A stretch of 64,000 bases of DNA from Bathymodiolus brooksi. Lineage: Eukaryota; Mollusca; Bivalvia; Mytilida; Modiolidae. The stretch covers positions 37,135,982 through 37,199,981 of the forward strand of contig OY804583.1 in the NCBI GenBank assembly GCA_963680875.1, read 5' to 3'. Each line of letters begins with the position of its first letter. Within the stretch, counting starts at the first letter, position 1. Position numbers and translations under genes: made by a program. Positions 14,387 to 23,744 of this stretch are shown in pieces. The notes beneath the pieces are model-generated. The model made no database searches. It saw nothing but the letters and a program-made list of their open reading frames with translations, and was not told where the DNA came from.

Positions 14387-14538
14387 GATTTTAAAGTACA
14401 CACAACAGAAGAATTTATAGAACATTGTCAGGATGGAGCTTTATCTATAGAAGTTTGGGGTCACAAAAGTCAAGGTTTTAACCTCAGTGATAGAACTGTT
14501 GATAATGTGAATGTTAGGTCAAGGTCATTGTCAGAGAG
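14387..14538 (+). CDS. KIF13B: KIF13B/Khc-73-like kinesin-3, tail exon a (copy 1)
   Basis: The exon follows a T-rich tract and ag acceptor and ends at gagag|gtatgt. It is 152 nt, enters in phase 0 and leaves in phase 2. It encodes DFKVHTTEEFIEHC and then GALSIEVWGHKSQGF, a C2-like segment typical of KIF1/KIF13 kinesin-3 tails after the FHA and stalk region. Kinesin-3 motors carry vesicle cargo along microtubules toward plus ends, and KIF13B is known to bind Dlg-family scaffolds and phosphoinositide adaptors. The next coding exon at 15871 completes the split Arg codon. Motor and FHA exons are not in the window and would lie to the left. A near-identical copy is at 58309-58460. Family assignment is from remembered conservation, not alignment. 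Confidence 0.88.
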
Positions 14539-15044
14539 GTATGTATGTAGATCAGATTCAAAACAAAAATAATTGTGATGAATGGTTTGTTTGTTTGTTT
14601 GAAAAAGGATAAAAACAAATTCCGATTTCAATTATTTATGCAAAATGAAAAAATGATGTGTCTTTAAATATTGTGTAAACTATGAACTTATGTAAAATAC
14701 ACCCCTCTTTTGACACAATAGAACTTTCATGCATTGTCAGTTTGATTCTAAAATTATGAGTTTTATAGGAGTTATTTCCCTTTGATGGGCAACATGATGA
14801 GCAATGGGAAGGACACAGAATTTTAGAATGATTTTCTTAAAATTTGTAGATATTTTACACCTTGTAAAATATTATAGGAAATAGAAAATTCTAAAGGGTT
14901 TTTTTTGTGACAACATTAAAATTTCCATTCAATTTTGCACAGAGTGGGACCTTTTGCCCACCTTAAAGGGAAATAAATCATATAAAAACTTGTAAAAATG
15001 TATAGTTGGAAATGTGTAAATGGTCTATATATATGGTAACTAGA

Positions 15045-15275
15045 GATGGCACAGTATTTAGGTGTAAGAGCAAAGAGTGGTTGGTTTGTAATCAGGATAA
15101 TGTGTCAGAATGGAGTGACATGTCTACTCTCTGATTGTTGTTTTAGTAAGCTAGCTTTAAGAAAATCCAACTAATCACGTTGGCCTAGTGCAAAGTGGAC
15201 ATCATCATCTCGTGGAAAATAACATGTTCTCGTCATCATATAGATGACAAAATTGCTCACTAAGCGTCAAACATT
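15045..15275 (+). mobile_element. SINE-B fragment
   Basis: Shows the SINE-B body order: ggtgtaagagcaaagagtgg, aatcaggataatgtgtcaga, tggagtgacatgtctac, ctagtgcaaagtggacatcat and a gttctcgtcatcatatag tail. The tRNA-like head is missing. The second copy is near 58979-59207. Confidence 0.75.
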
Positions 15276-15330
15276 TGCTCATTCACATAAAAGCTTATGA
15301 TTTAAATTCTGTAGATTAATTATTTTCATC

Positions 15331-15492
15331 AGGGTGTACTTGATACAACATTATGTGATAAAGTTTGTCAGTGACTTGCAACAGGTCTGTGGTTTTCTTC
15401 GGATAGTCTGGTTTCCTCCACCAATAAAACTGTCCGCCACGATATAACTGAAATATTGTTGAAAGTGATGTTAAACACCATAACCCTAACCC
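15331..15492 (+). mobile_element. SINE-A, 5'-truncated
   Basis: Starts in the middle of the element (gggtgtacttgatacaac) and continues through ccaccaataaaact and gatataactgaaatattgtt to ttaaacaccataaccctaac. 5' truncation is usual for LINE-mobilised SINEs. Confidence 0.85.
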
Positions 15493-15674
15493 TTTTTATC
15501 GGTACTAGTTTTCTGTGGATTAATGGATAAAAAGAGGTACTTCGAGTGTACTACATTTCATGATTTTTGTAGTTATCTATGAAATTCACGAAAATTAGAA
15601 TCCAACGAATATATAGGAATTCACTAGAAATTCAAAGTTGACAGATTCTCATTTCATTAAATCTTTTATTGAGT

Positions 15675-15800
15675 GAATGAGTGAGTGATTGTTGTTTAAT
15701 GCCAATTCAGTAATGTTTTAGCTATATCATGGCGAGAACAAGTTAATTTTCAATGAGATGATGATGAGGTCCGCTTTGTTCTAGACCAACACACTGATAA
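15675..15800 (-). mobile_element. SINE-B 3' tail, reverse
   Basis: gtgagtgattgttgtttaat, cagtaatgttttagctatat and catggcgagaacaagttaat are the reverse complement of the SINE-B tail, followed by a reversed tgtgttggtctag segment. Confidence 0.7.
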
Positions 15801-15870
15801 ATTTAAAGTGTTTGTTGAAATACAAGAACTAAATAGATTTTCATTGAATTATTACTTTTCATTGTGACAG

Positions 15871-16003
15871 ATGGCAAGAGGTTATGAGAAAAATAGAAAT
15901 GTTTGTTGAAATACAAGAACTAAATCATCAAGGAGAATATGTTCCTGTAGAGATTCAGCTACGACCAGATGTTCCTTCAGCGGGCGTGTTTCAGTTGCAA
16001 CAG
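15871..16003 (+). CDS. KIF13B: KIF13B-like kinesin-3, tail exon b (copy 1)
   Basis: Acceptor tgtgacag|atggcaag and donor caacag|gtaaat give a 133-nt exon that enters in phase 2 and leaves in phase 0. Translation begins RWQEVMRKIEMFVEIQEL and ends with PDVPSAGVFQLQQ, a run I recognise from KIF13 tails directly upstream of the basic GHTRRIGV segment. It joins exon a in frame. The duplicate at 59804-59936 differs by at least three substitutions, two of them changing residues (Glu to Asp and Leu to Pro). A duplicated fragment of this exon (gtttgttgaaatacaagaac) also occurs upstream at 15810-15840 in the intron, a small local duplication. Confidence 0.9.
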
Positions 16004-16017
16004 GTAAATATTTGTAT

Positions 16018-16285
16018 GGCTTACGAAACCGCATTGGTTGTTTAATGGTTAGCGTACTCACCTCCAGTATGGTAAATTTGGGGTCATGTCATGTAACCTT
16101 TCATTCATCATTGACTAAAGTTGTGAGTTTGAATCTCGCTCGTGGCAACGTGATAACATTTCTTAGTGAGTTGCGACACGCCTGTGCTTTTCTTTGGGTA
16201 CTCTGGTTTCCTCAACCAATAAAACTGACCGCCATGATATAACTGAAATATTGTTGCAAGTGACGTTGAATACCATAAACCGTCC
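16018..16285 (+). mobile_element. SINE-A-like element with alternative head
   Basis: Carries a tRNA-like start (ggttgtttaatggttagcgt), then actaaagttgtgagtttgaa, ggtactctggtttcctc and gatataactgaaatattgtt. The head resembles the SINE-B type, while the body is SINE-A. Confidence 0.7.
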
Positions 16286-16289
16286 TCCA

Positions 16290-16500
16290 ATCATATGCAA
16301 GATAGTTAACTATATTGACCAATCGGAGAGAGAAAAAAACAGCTCTTGTCATGTAGTCAATTTATATACCTACGGATTTAGTAGGTCGGTTGCTGATTGA
16401 TCGGTCAAAGATATGAACTCTGATATGTTACCATATGCTACTTTATTACATGTTAGTGTATCGCACAAAAAAAGATAAAACAAATATCTAATGGCTTACA
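16290..16500. repeat. Dispersed repeat, unnamed
   Basis: Shares ordered blocks with 27840-28050: gaccaatcggagag against aaccaatcagacag, agctcttgtcatgta against agctcttggcatgta, ggtcaaagatatgaactctg against gttgaaaatatggaccctg, and gttagtgtatcgc against gttagtgtaatgc. A diverged reverse copy lies near 27350-27500. Non-autonomous by size; class unknown. Confidence 0.6.
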
Positions 16501-17066
16501 CGTAGACGAGCCTTGTGAAATCAGAGACAAATCGTTTCTTCTTGGTGGATAAATCAATGTAAGCATTTCGTCTTGTTTGTAAAGTGAAAACAAATGGTTC
16601 TCTGAGAATGGTTGACATGATGACATGCACATCGTCTTTATACAGAAACCATGGTGGACATAAACTGGCTCTTTGAAAACGTTTTCAGATGAAAACTAAA
16701 TGAAATAACCCAAAATATTAAATATATATTTATTCCGGCTTTTAAAAAGCAGAGATGAAAGTTTTCATCTGATCAGCAGATTTCCTCTTTTTTTTATGAA
16801 AATATTTTAAATGAAATTGTGTCAATCTTGGTCCAACCAACTAGAAAGGGAAGTTGTATGAGTGCTGTATAGGGGAAAATCCTATCTTTTTTCATTGGTG
16901 AGCCTTTTTATCTTTGAAAAAACATGAATCCTGGGTTTCTAGCAAAGCTATCATTCTGTCAGGATTAGTAAAGGTATGGATTTTGACATGATTTTAAACA
17001 ATGTAGGATCTTTTATTTTCATTTTTCATTTATAGGACATTTTTTATTTAGTGAAAATATATTCAG
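16501..17066. other. Intron sequence, nothing recognised
   Basis: AT-rich KIF13 intron with no exon-like or repeat signal that I can support. Duplicated at about 60434-60999. Confidence 0.5.
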
Positions 17067-17322
17067 GGTCGTCGTGGTAGTGCTTGTTTGGTAGTTGGAT
17101 TTACAACTACCTATGCATTCAGTGGCTATCGCCACTAAAGTTGTGAGTTTGAATCCCGCTCAAGGCGAGGTATACTCAATGCAACATTATGTGATAAAGT
17201 TTGTCAATGACTTGCGACAGGTCTGTGGTATTCTCCGGGCACTTTGGTTTCCTCCACCAATAAAACTGACCTCCACGATAAATCTGAAATATTGTTGAAA
17301 GTGGTGTTAAACACCATAACCC
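17067..17322 (+). mobile_element. SINE-A, near full length
   Basis: The most complete SINE-A in the first block: head gggtcgtcgtggtagtgc, tagttggatttacaactacc, box-B-like gtgagtttgaatcccgctc, atgtgataaagtttgtcaat, ccaccaataaaactgacc and tail gttgaaagtggtgttaaaca. Flanks tgaaaatatatt and tgaaaatgtatt look like a 12-bp target site duplication with one mismatch. Confidence 0.88.
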
Positions 17323-17404
17323 TTAATTTTATTGAAAATGTATTGTATTGATATTGAGATCTAATGTAAAAAAAAAAAACCTAATTTGTACGTCTCTTTT
17401 TCAG

Positions 17405-17651
17405 GGTCACACGAGAAGAATCGGTGTAAAAGTGAAACCGAGTAAGAATTCTGGGACGTTACCCTTAATATGTGAATCTATATCTTCTATATCTGTGGGA
17501 TGTATCTGTTCTCGGAACAAAATGACGCAGAAAGGACTCGGTAGTTACCAGGAAGAAGATTTGACATTATTAAGAGATCGGTGGTCTGAAGCATTGGCAA
17601 GACGAAAAGAATATCTAAAGGAACAAATACAGAAACTTATAAATAAGCAAG
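17405..17651 (+). CDS. KIF13B: KIF13B-like kinesin-3, tail exon c (copy 1)
   Basis: Acceptor tttttcag|ggtcac and donor aagcaag|gtcagt; 247 nt, phase 0 in and phase 1 out. It encodes GHTRRIGVKVKPSKNSGTLP, then CESISSISVGCICSRN, then RDRWSEALARRKEYLKEQIQ. The last part is a charged helix that follows the C2-like domain in KIF13 proteins. In vertebrate KIF13A/B this helix is followed by several hundred more residues before the C-terminal linker; no exon for them is visible before 28504. The open frame beyond the donor is intronic. The duplicate at 61337-61583 has a Glu to Lys change in the helix. Confidence 0.9.
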
Positions 17652-18016
17652 GTCAGTTACAGGGTGTAAAAATATTTGTTCTTAAACCATACCTGACATC
17701 CAAGATGGCTGACAAGGTATCGGATTGGTTCAATATTTGAATTGTAATGAAAACTGCTGGATAGAATGAAACAATATTTTGTCCAAATAGTCTCGGTGTG
17801 TTCCCCTTCCAAAGTCATGTTTGATAATCCAGTCAAATTATCAAATTGGTTACCATGGCTGATGATGTAAATTACCAGGATGTTTTTGAGAGAAAAAAGC
17901 TCCAAAATAAAAAAAGTTCTAGCTATTCACTCAACAAAATTAAACTAAATTTGAGTACAAAAATATCTTTTTGATAATTATATCTGTCCACCTTGTTGTC
18001 TGTTCAGAAATGGCTG

Positions 18017-18135
18017 GGGGCCGTCGTGGACATGATTGTATGGTACTTAGATTTACAACAACCTATAATGTAATCGGTGTCTATCACCACTAACATTTTG
18101 AGTTTGAATCCCACTAAGACGATGTGTACTCTATA
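18017..18135 (+). mobile_element. SINE-A left half, split by the MULE
   Basis: ggggccgtcgtggacatg, ggtacttagatttacaac, gtctatcaccactaac, gagtttgaatcccac and gtgtactctata follow SINE-A order and stop at 18135. The missing right half (acaacattatgtgataaag onward) resumes at 24864 after the transposon. Confidence 0.9.
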
Positions 18136-18240
18136 CGCTTTCCAGTCAAATCGGCCCCAAGTCAAATCGGCCTCAAGTCAAATCGGCCCCAAGTCAAATC
18201 GGCCTAAAAATGAAAGTCATATCGGCCCAAAAAAATAAAA
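18136..18240. repeat. MULE left terminal inverted repeat (subrepeat array)
   Basis: Four clean copies of an approximately 17-bp aagtcaaatcggcccc unit, then a diverged catatcggcccaaaa. The corresponding end of the second copy (62068-62190) has about six, so subrepeat number differs between copies. Confidence 0.88.
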
Positions 18241-18614
18241 ATAAAAAAAGAATAAATAAATAAAAATTATATATTAATATAAATTAATATTTTAGTTAAA
18301 AGATGTAAAATTTAAATCTTATAGGTGAGCGGATTCTTTTGTAAGGATCAAAGAAATTAATTAATGATTAATTTATGGCATAATTAAGTGATTAGCAATT
18401 TACATAAAACGTGATTGGCGGCAATAATATAATGATCTTTATGTTGATTAGGAACATTCTTTGATGATTTTTTCTATTGTCTATAAATTGGCCTTTTAAT
18501 AAAAAGAGGGCATCTAAATAACCAAGCCAAGAAAAACAACTCGAATTGAGAAATTCTTTAGTTTATAAAAGAGAGTCAACTTCAATCGTGATCATTCTTT
18601 TTGAATACTTCATT
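18241..18614. other. MULE 5' leader
   Basis: AT-rich sequence between the terminal repeats and the first coding exon. It may hold a promoter, but no element can be singled out; cattctttgatgatttttt and tataaattggcc are the only TATA-like stretches. Confidence 0.35.
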
Positions 18615-18824
18615 ATGTCTTTTCCTTGTGTAATATGTCATAATGATGTTAGACCAAGACAGCATGCCTTAGAATGTGACTCCTGTCAAAGCTGGCAACA
18701 TCGGAGTAGTGGATCTGGTGTCACAGTACTAGAATACAGGAACTGGACAGATGACCAGGAATACATATGTTCCGTATGTAGAGATGCTGAACCAGAACCA
18801 ACAGAATGATCAGTTGATATTGAG
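18615..18824 (+). pseudogene. MULE gene exon 1, PHD-like zinc finger, stop before donor
   Basis: The ATG at 18615 opens a 64-residue frame, MSFPCVICHND onward. Zinc-ligand pattern: Cys5-x2-Cys8, Cys21-x2-Cys24, His29, Cys52-x2-Cys55. The WQH..GTG-like context is typical of the PHD-like finger found with FLYWCH and MULE transposase in mollusc proteins. The ligand expected two residues after His29 (H-x2-C) is Ser32 here and in the second copy. An in-frame TGA at 18807-18809 stands five codons before a good donor (attgag|gtacgt, exon end 18824). The exon otherwise joins the next in phase 0, so the TGA looks like a decayed Trp codon. Both copies share it. Confidence 0.7.
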
Positions 18825-18932
18825 GTACGTCACATTTATGAATGTATATACGAAAATATTTCATATCGTTTTAATCTTATTTTTTAATGGTTTACCGTAT
18901 ACGCCACTCTCAACAATATTTCGATTATAATA

Positions 18933-19640
18933 GAAAACCAACAACCAAGTAATTGACCAACTTTATCAGAGAGGAATATTTAAATAAGCTGTACATAAGA
19001 AAACCAACAACCAAGTAATTGACAAACTTTATCAGAGAGGAATATTTAAATAAGCTGTACATAAGAAAACCAACAACCAAGTAATTGACAAACATTATCA
19101 GAGAGGAATATTTAAATAAGCTGTACATAAGAAAACCAACAACCAGGTAATTGACAAACATTATCAGAGAGGAATATTTAAATAAGCTGTACATAAGAAA
19201 ACCAACAACCAAGTAATTGACAAACATTATCAGAGAGGAATATTTAAATAAGCTGTACATAAGAAAACCAACAACCAGGTAATTGACAAACATTATCAGA
19301 GAGGAATATTTAAATAAGCTGTACATAAGAAAACCAACAACCAAGTAATTGACAAACTTTATCAGAGAGGAATATTTAAATAAGCTGTACATAAGAAAAC
19401 CAACAACCAAGTAATTGACAAACATTATCAGAGAGGAATATTTAAATAAGCTGTACATAAGAAAACCAACAACCAGGTAATTGACAAACATTATCAGAGA
19501 GGAATATTTAAATAAGCTGTACACAAGAAAACCAACAACCAAGTAATTGACAAACATTATCAGAGAGGAATATTTAAATAAGCTGTACATAAGAAAACCA
19601 ACAACCAGGTAATTGACAAACTTTATTAAGCTGTACATTT
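18933..19640. repeat. 66-bp tandem repeat in MULE intron, copy 1
   Basis: About 10.7 units starting gaaaaccaacaacca, with ctttatcagagaggaat and ttaaataagctgtaca. Because 66 is a multiple of three, the minus strand stays open as a 22-residue periodic peptide of 237 residues; this looks membrane-like but is an artefact. The second copy (62895-63652) has exactly one more unit. Confidence 0.93.
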
Positions 19641-19698
19641 ATTTTGTATAATAGGTAATTGTATGCATACAGAACTATATTCATTCAATGTTTTTCAG

Positions 19699-19856
19699 GA
19701 CACTGAAACAGTGTCCGATAATGATGTGTCCATGGTTGACACTATTGAAGATTCCATTCCTTCATTAGATGGTACATTCATCATTGAACAGCAATACAAC
19801 TACCATTCCTTCAATGTGTCAGTAGAATTTGAAGAAGAAGAGGAAATTGTTGAAAG
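19699..19856 (+). pseudogene. MULE gene exon 2, acidic linker
   Basis: Acceptor tttttcag|gacactg and donor gaaag|gtatgt; 158 nt, phase 0 in and phase 2 out. It encodes DTETVSDNDVSMVDTIED and ends EFEEEEEIVER. An acidic, disordered linker with no domain. It fits between the PHD-like exon and the FLYWCH exons by phase. Copy at 63727-63884. Confidence 0.65.
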
Positions 19857-19945
19857 GTATGTTCATATTTTTGTAACAAATGAATCTTAATTTTGGTATT
19901 TAACCTTAATTTAGATTTTATTGCATGAGTATCATATAATATTTT

Positions 19946-20850
19946 AAATTCATACGTTTCAAAAAGATTGTTTATTTAAATTATTATAAAATTTTATATT
20001 TTCATCTTTTTTATTTACAGATTTTTGTGTAATTTTACCAGATTTTTTATGTTATATATAAATTTCAGCAATATTTCAGCTATATCATGGCAAACACTTA
20101 ATTTAAAAAAGTTATCATAACTTAGAATTTGCTATACACAAAAGGGTTTTATATGCAATAAAGATTATTTAAATTCATACGTTTCAAAAAGATTGTTTAT
20201 TTAAATTATTATAAAATTTTATATTTTCATCTTTTTTATTTACAGATTTTTGTGTAATTTTACCAGATTTTTTATGTTATATATAAATTTCAGCAATATT
20301 TCAGCTATATCATGGCGAACACTTAATTTAAAAAAGTGATCATAACTTAGAATTTGCTATACACAAAAGGGTTTTATATGCAATAAAGATTATTTAAATT
20401 CATACGTTTCAAAAAGATTGTTTATTTAAATTATTATAAAATTTTATATTTTCATCTTTTTTATTTACAGATTTTTGTGTAATTTTACCAGATTTTTTAT
20501 GTTATATATAAATTTCAGCAATATTTCAGCTATATCATGGCGAACACTTAATTTAAAAAAGTGATCATAACTTAGAATTTGCTATACACAAAAGGGTTTT
20601 ATATGCAATAAAGATTATTTAAATTCATACGTTTCAAAAAGATTGTTTATTTAAATTATTATAAAATTTTATATTTTCATCTTTTTTATTTACAGATTTT
20701 TGTGTAATTTTACCAGATTTTTTATTTTATATATAAATTTCAACAATATTTTAGCTATATCATGGCGAACACTAAATTTAAAAAAGTGCTCATAACTTAG
20801 AATTTGCTATACACAAAAGGGTTTTATATGCAATAAAGATTATTTAAATT
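19946..20850. repeat. 225-bp tandem repeat, four units, in MULE intron
   Basis: Units start at 19946, 20171, 20396 and 20621 with aaattcatacgtttcaaaa and end caataaagattattt. Each carries tttatttacag, which resembles a splice acceptor, and cagcaatatttcagctatat, a reversed SINE tail. The true acceptor gtttcag|tgacatc follows directly after the array. A further copy starts at 63968 and is cut by the window end. Confidence 0.93.
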
Positions 20851-20857
20851 GTTTCAG

Positions 20858-20990
20858 TGACATCGAGGATCCAGACCCTTCTGACTCCCTAATAGAAGAC
20901 CAACCAGTCAAATTTGATATAGTGGAAGATGGTACCAACAGAAGGGCAAAGAAGTTAGTTAGTAGTGATGGTTACTCCTACACAGTGAAG
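20858..20990 (+). pseudogene. MULE gene exon 3, start of FLYWCH domain
   Basis: Acceptor aattgtttcag|tgacatc, donor gtgaag|gtatgt; 133 nt, phase 2 in, phase 0 out. It encodes SDIEDPDPSDSLIEDQP and ends KKLVSSDGYSYTVK; the GYSYTVK strand is the first element of a FLYWCH zinc finger that continues in the next exon. No frame break. Confidence 0.72.
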
Positions 20991-21308
20991 GTATGTATAA
21001 ATTGTTGACTATTTCAACAGTAACTAAGTTATATTTAAGAAAATAATGTAAGAATAGTTTGAAGATCAAATATGTAAATCGAAGGATAGACAACACAATG
21101 GCCAAAACATTAATCTACAAAACATACACATAAAACTAAAGATCTTGAAAAGATATAAAAGCACTTGAAATAACTTGTATTGATTAATTAATTGATTGAT
21201 TTCTAAACATCCAGCTAACAGTACGACACATAATTATATTAGATAATAAAAATAAAAAAAAATTAATATTTTTTTTTCAGATTATTTATATTCTATTCTT
21301 TTCTTCAG

Positions 21309-21473
21309 AAAGCAGGTGTTCGTACAGCAAACTGGAGATGTTGCATCAGAAATAAAAGTTTATGGTGTAAAGCGACAGTTATACAGAAGGGTAACCAGTT
21401 TGTTGCAGGACCAAACCCGCATGTCCCTTCCAGCGACCCTGGTTTGATCAAGAAGACAAAGATAAAAGCCCAG
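21309..21473 (+). pseudogene. MULE gene exon 4, FLYWCH zinc finger
   Basis: Acceptor ttttcttcag|aaagcag, donor gcccag|gtatta; 165 nt, phase 0 at both ends. It encodes ANWRCCIRNKSLWCKATV and then NPHVPSSDPG. The W-x-C ... C-x ... H spacing fits the FLYWCH class, a DNA-binding zinc finger often fused to MULE transposases in animals. Open throughout. Confidence 0.8.
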
Positions 21474-21779
21474 GTATTAAAGCATATAATAATAATAATA
21501 ATAATTTTATTGATTTAAAGTCCAAACATTGAACAATCATCAAAAGACAAAACAGAACTATGCTAAATACATACAATACATGTACAAAGAAGATGTTATA
21601 ACAGCTGAGGAGTGTATGAATTATCTCATAGTTAACAATTTTTAATTTAATATTTTACATGGTTTTATTGTACAGTACTATTGAAACAAAAGAAGTGGAT
21701 ATAACATGTTTCTTTTAACACATTCTCTATTAGCCGTGATATTATGTTTATATTTTATCAGCATTATTGTTTATTTTAG
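21474..21779. other. MULE intron with ATA microsatellite
   Basis: Contains (ATA)n near 21484-21502; otherwise AT-rich with nothing recognised. Confidence 0.5.
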
Positions 21780-21959
21780 GCTATACGAGAGGCATCAGTA
21801 AATGTATACAAGTCAGCTGGTGACATTGTCCAAGAAGCCATTGACGAGGTGATTGCCGACAATGACTTCAACCTACCCAACCCAACTTATGTTGAGAGGT
21901 CCGTGAACAGATTTCGCCAGACACTACGACCTGCGGAACCTACTGATTTGTCTTTTGAG
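21780..21959 (+). pseudogene. MULE gene exon 5, region before transposase core
   Basis: Acceptor tattttag|gctatac, donor tttgag|gtattt; 180 nt, phase 0 at both ends. It encodes AIREASVNVYKSAGDIVQEA and ends RSVNRFRQTLRPAEPTDLSF, the helical segment that usually precedes the DDE core in FLYWCH-MULE proteins. The next recognisable exon needs phase 1, so at least one exon is lost between them. Confidence 0.7.
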
Positions 21960-22656
21960 GTATTTATTGAGTAAATTAATTTGTTATACGAACGTTTTCA
22001 GTTTTATCGTGGTAAATTGAAATAAACAACATTCATTAAAGCAAATATGTTTATTGAATAACTATACACTATGATACATGCATATCATTATAATAATGAA
22101 TGCATTTGAAATAAACAACGTTCATTGTTTGAAAGAGGAAACACACAATATAAAGCAAATATGTTTATTGAATAACTATACACTATGATAAATGCATATC
22201 ATTATAATAATTAAATATAAAGCAAATATTTTATTATTTTTTTTTATTATTAGATAGATACTGTAGAAATAAAAAAAATGTGAATGAAAATACAAAACAT
22301 TTTGTTTCAATTATATTGATATTCAACTTATACAAGTTATATAAGATTTTTTTTTTTTTTTTTTATAAATATAACACAATCACAGATTATTCAATTATAT
22401 CATTTCTTTATCACCTCAGAACATTCAGATATGTCGTTCCTTTATCACCTCAGAACATTCAGATATGTCGTTCCTTTATCACCACAAAACAGTCGGCTAT
22501 ATCATAAAAGAATTGTTACAGGAAGAAACAACCAGCAATCAACTAAATTTATATTCTTTAATAAAATAACCATACAATTACAAATTAAAAAGCTCTCTAA
22601 TTTATGTAACAGAATGTATATATGAAAATTTTTTATTTATTTTTTTATTTTCACAG
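21960..22656. other. MULE stretch lacking the expected catalytic exons
   Basis: Holds a direct duplication (gcaaatatgtttattgaata at 22040 and 22155) and a short repeat (cctttatcacctcagaacat, two copies near 22438 and 22470). No coding signal for the first two catalytic acidic residues of the transposase is seen. Confidence 0.6.
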
Positions 22657-22998
22657 GTGCATGGGCTGCTATCAAGGCAGTGTTCCCAGATGCAGATATA
22701 AAGGGCTGCGCATTTCACTGGGGACAAGTAGTCATGCGAAAGGTAGCCAATCTTGGGCTAAAGACGTCCTACAATGAAAAGAAGGGTGTTCACTTCTTCG
22801 TGAGAAAACTCCTGGCGTTGCCATATTTACCAGCTGATCACATCAGACCAGCATTCAACAACATCAGCCAAGCCACTTCCATTCAACTACAGCTGCTAAT
22901 CAACTATTTGACCAACACCTGGCTCAACAACACAACATGGAGTGTCCAGCAGTGGTCTGTGTTCCGTCAGACCGTTCGGACCAATAATGATGTCGAAG
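22657..22998 (+). pseudogene. MULE transposase C-terminal core exon
   Basis: Acceptor tttcacag|gtgcatg, donor gtcgaag|gtaatt; 342 nt, phase 1 in and out. It encodes AWAAIKAVFPDADIKGCAFH followed by WGQVVMRK, the MULE signature region in which C-x2-H (GCAFHW) lies after the second catalytic Asp, and ends RTNNDVEG, the usual site of the last catalytic Glu. The matching upstream exon with the first acidic residues is missing in this copy. Codon use looks richer in GC than the introns around it, as expected of old coding sequence. Confidence 0.82.
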
Positions 22999-23000
22999 GT

Positions 23001-23452
23001 AATTTTTTTATTTTATTCATTTATACTCAGATATATACACATACATATACATATTAATATAACTTGTAAGACAGCTATGTGGATGTAAAATAAAGAAAAT
23101 AGACATTTATATAAATATTACTGTAGTCTGTTAATGTTTTTATTTAAAGGGGCATTTCTGCCAAAATCGTAATTTTTTGTTACCCATAAAAACAATCAGA
23201 TATGATTGATAAAACGTGTTTCTGTAACTTATAAATGTTTTGGGATCGATCAAGAAATGGACGCCATCTTATTAATTACATACAGTTGCATACGGAGAAA
23301 GCGAGGTCAAATTATTTGCTTGGTACTATAAGCTGTTTAATTTGAAATATTTACCTTTATTTCATCATTTTAAAGCTATTTACCAATTTCGTAGCTAATG
23401 CCTCTTTAACAAATTTTATACATCAATATAATAACTCATTTTTACATTTCAG
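23001..23452. other. MULE intron
   Basis: AT-rich sequence between the two last transposase exons; contains an ATACACATACATAT run. Nothing else recognised. Confidence 0.5.
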
Positions 23453-23744
23453 GTTGGCATCGCCGCTTCATAGGCAAAGCTGGGGGTCAAACTTGCACTT
23501 TTATAAGTTGGTTCCAGCACTTATGAAAGAAGCCAGATCCGTCGGGGTAACTGTCCGTCTAGTTGAAGAGCACTCGTTGCGTAGATACCAAAGGGTCACC
23601 TTCAAGAAATCTCAGGGCAGATTGGCAGAGTTGTGGGACAAATATGAAGCCAAGACCATCAAGACTTCAGACTTTCTAAGAAGTGTTAGCAATATTTACG
23701 CAACTCCGGTACCAACATCCCAGGACATTGTTAGCGAGTCATAA
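23453..23744 (+). pseudogene. MULE transposase last exon, frameshifted
   Basis: Acceptor acatttcag|gttggcat, phase 1. It reads GWHRRFIGKAGG in the frame set by the preceding exon, then the conserved continuation SNLHFYKLVPALMKEA, VRLVEEHSLRRYQRV and GRLAELWDKYEAKT appears in another frame. The switch falls at the ggggg run near 23482-23487 and is explained by one missing G. Stop TAA at 23742-23744. WHRR...LRRYQR is typical of the C-terminus of animal FLYWCH-MULE proteins. Confidence 0.82.

Noticed and set aside
15472..15492. ccataaccctaaccc as interstitial telomere repeat
   Set aside because: Only two units at a SINE tail; ordinary simple sequence after ttaaacaccataac.
18925..19638. 237-residue (and 259-residue at 62887-63666) periodic hydrophobic open frames
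   Set aside because: The 66-bp tandem repeat is divisible by three, so one stop-free unit stays open indefinitely. It lies antisense in a transposon intron.
18615..23744. A domesticated host gene with PHD, FLYWCH and transposase domains
   Set aside because: Terminal repeats, target duplication, missing catalytic exons, a stop and a frameshift all indicate a decayed transposon and not a maintained host gene.
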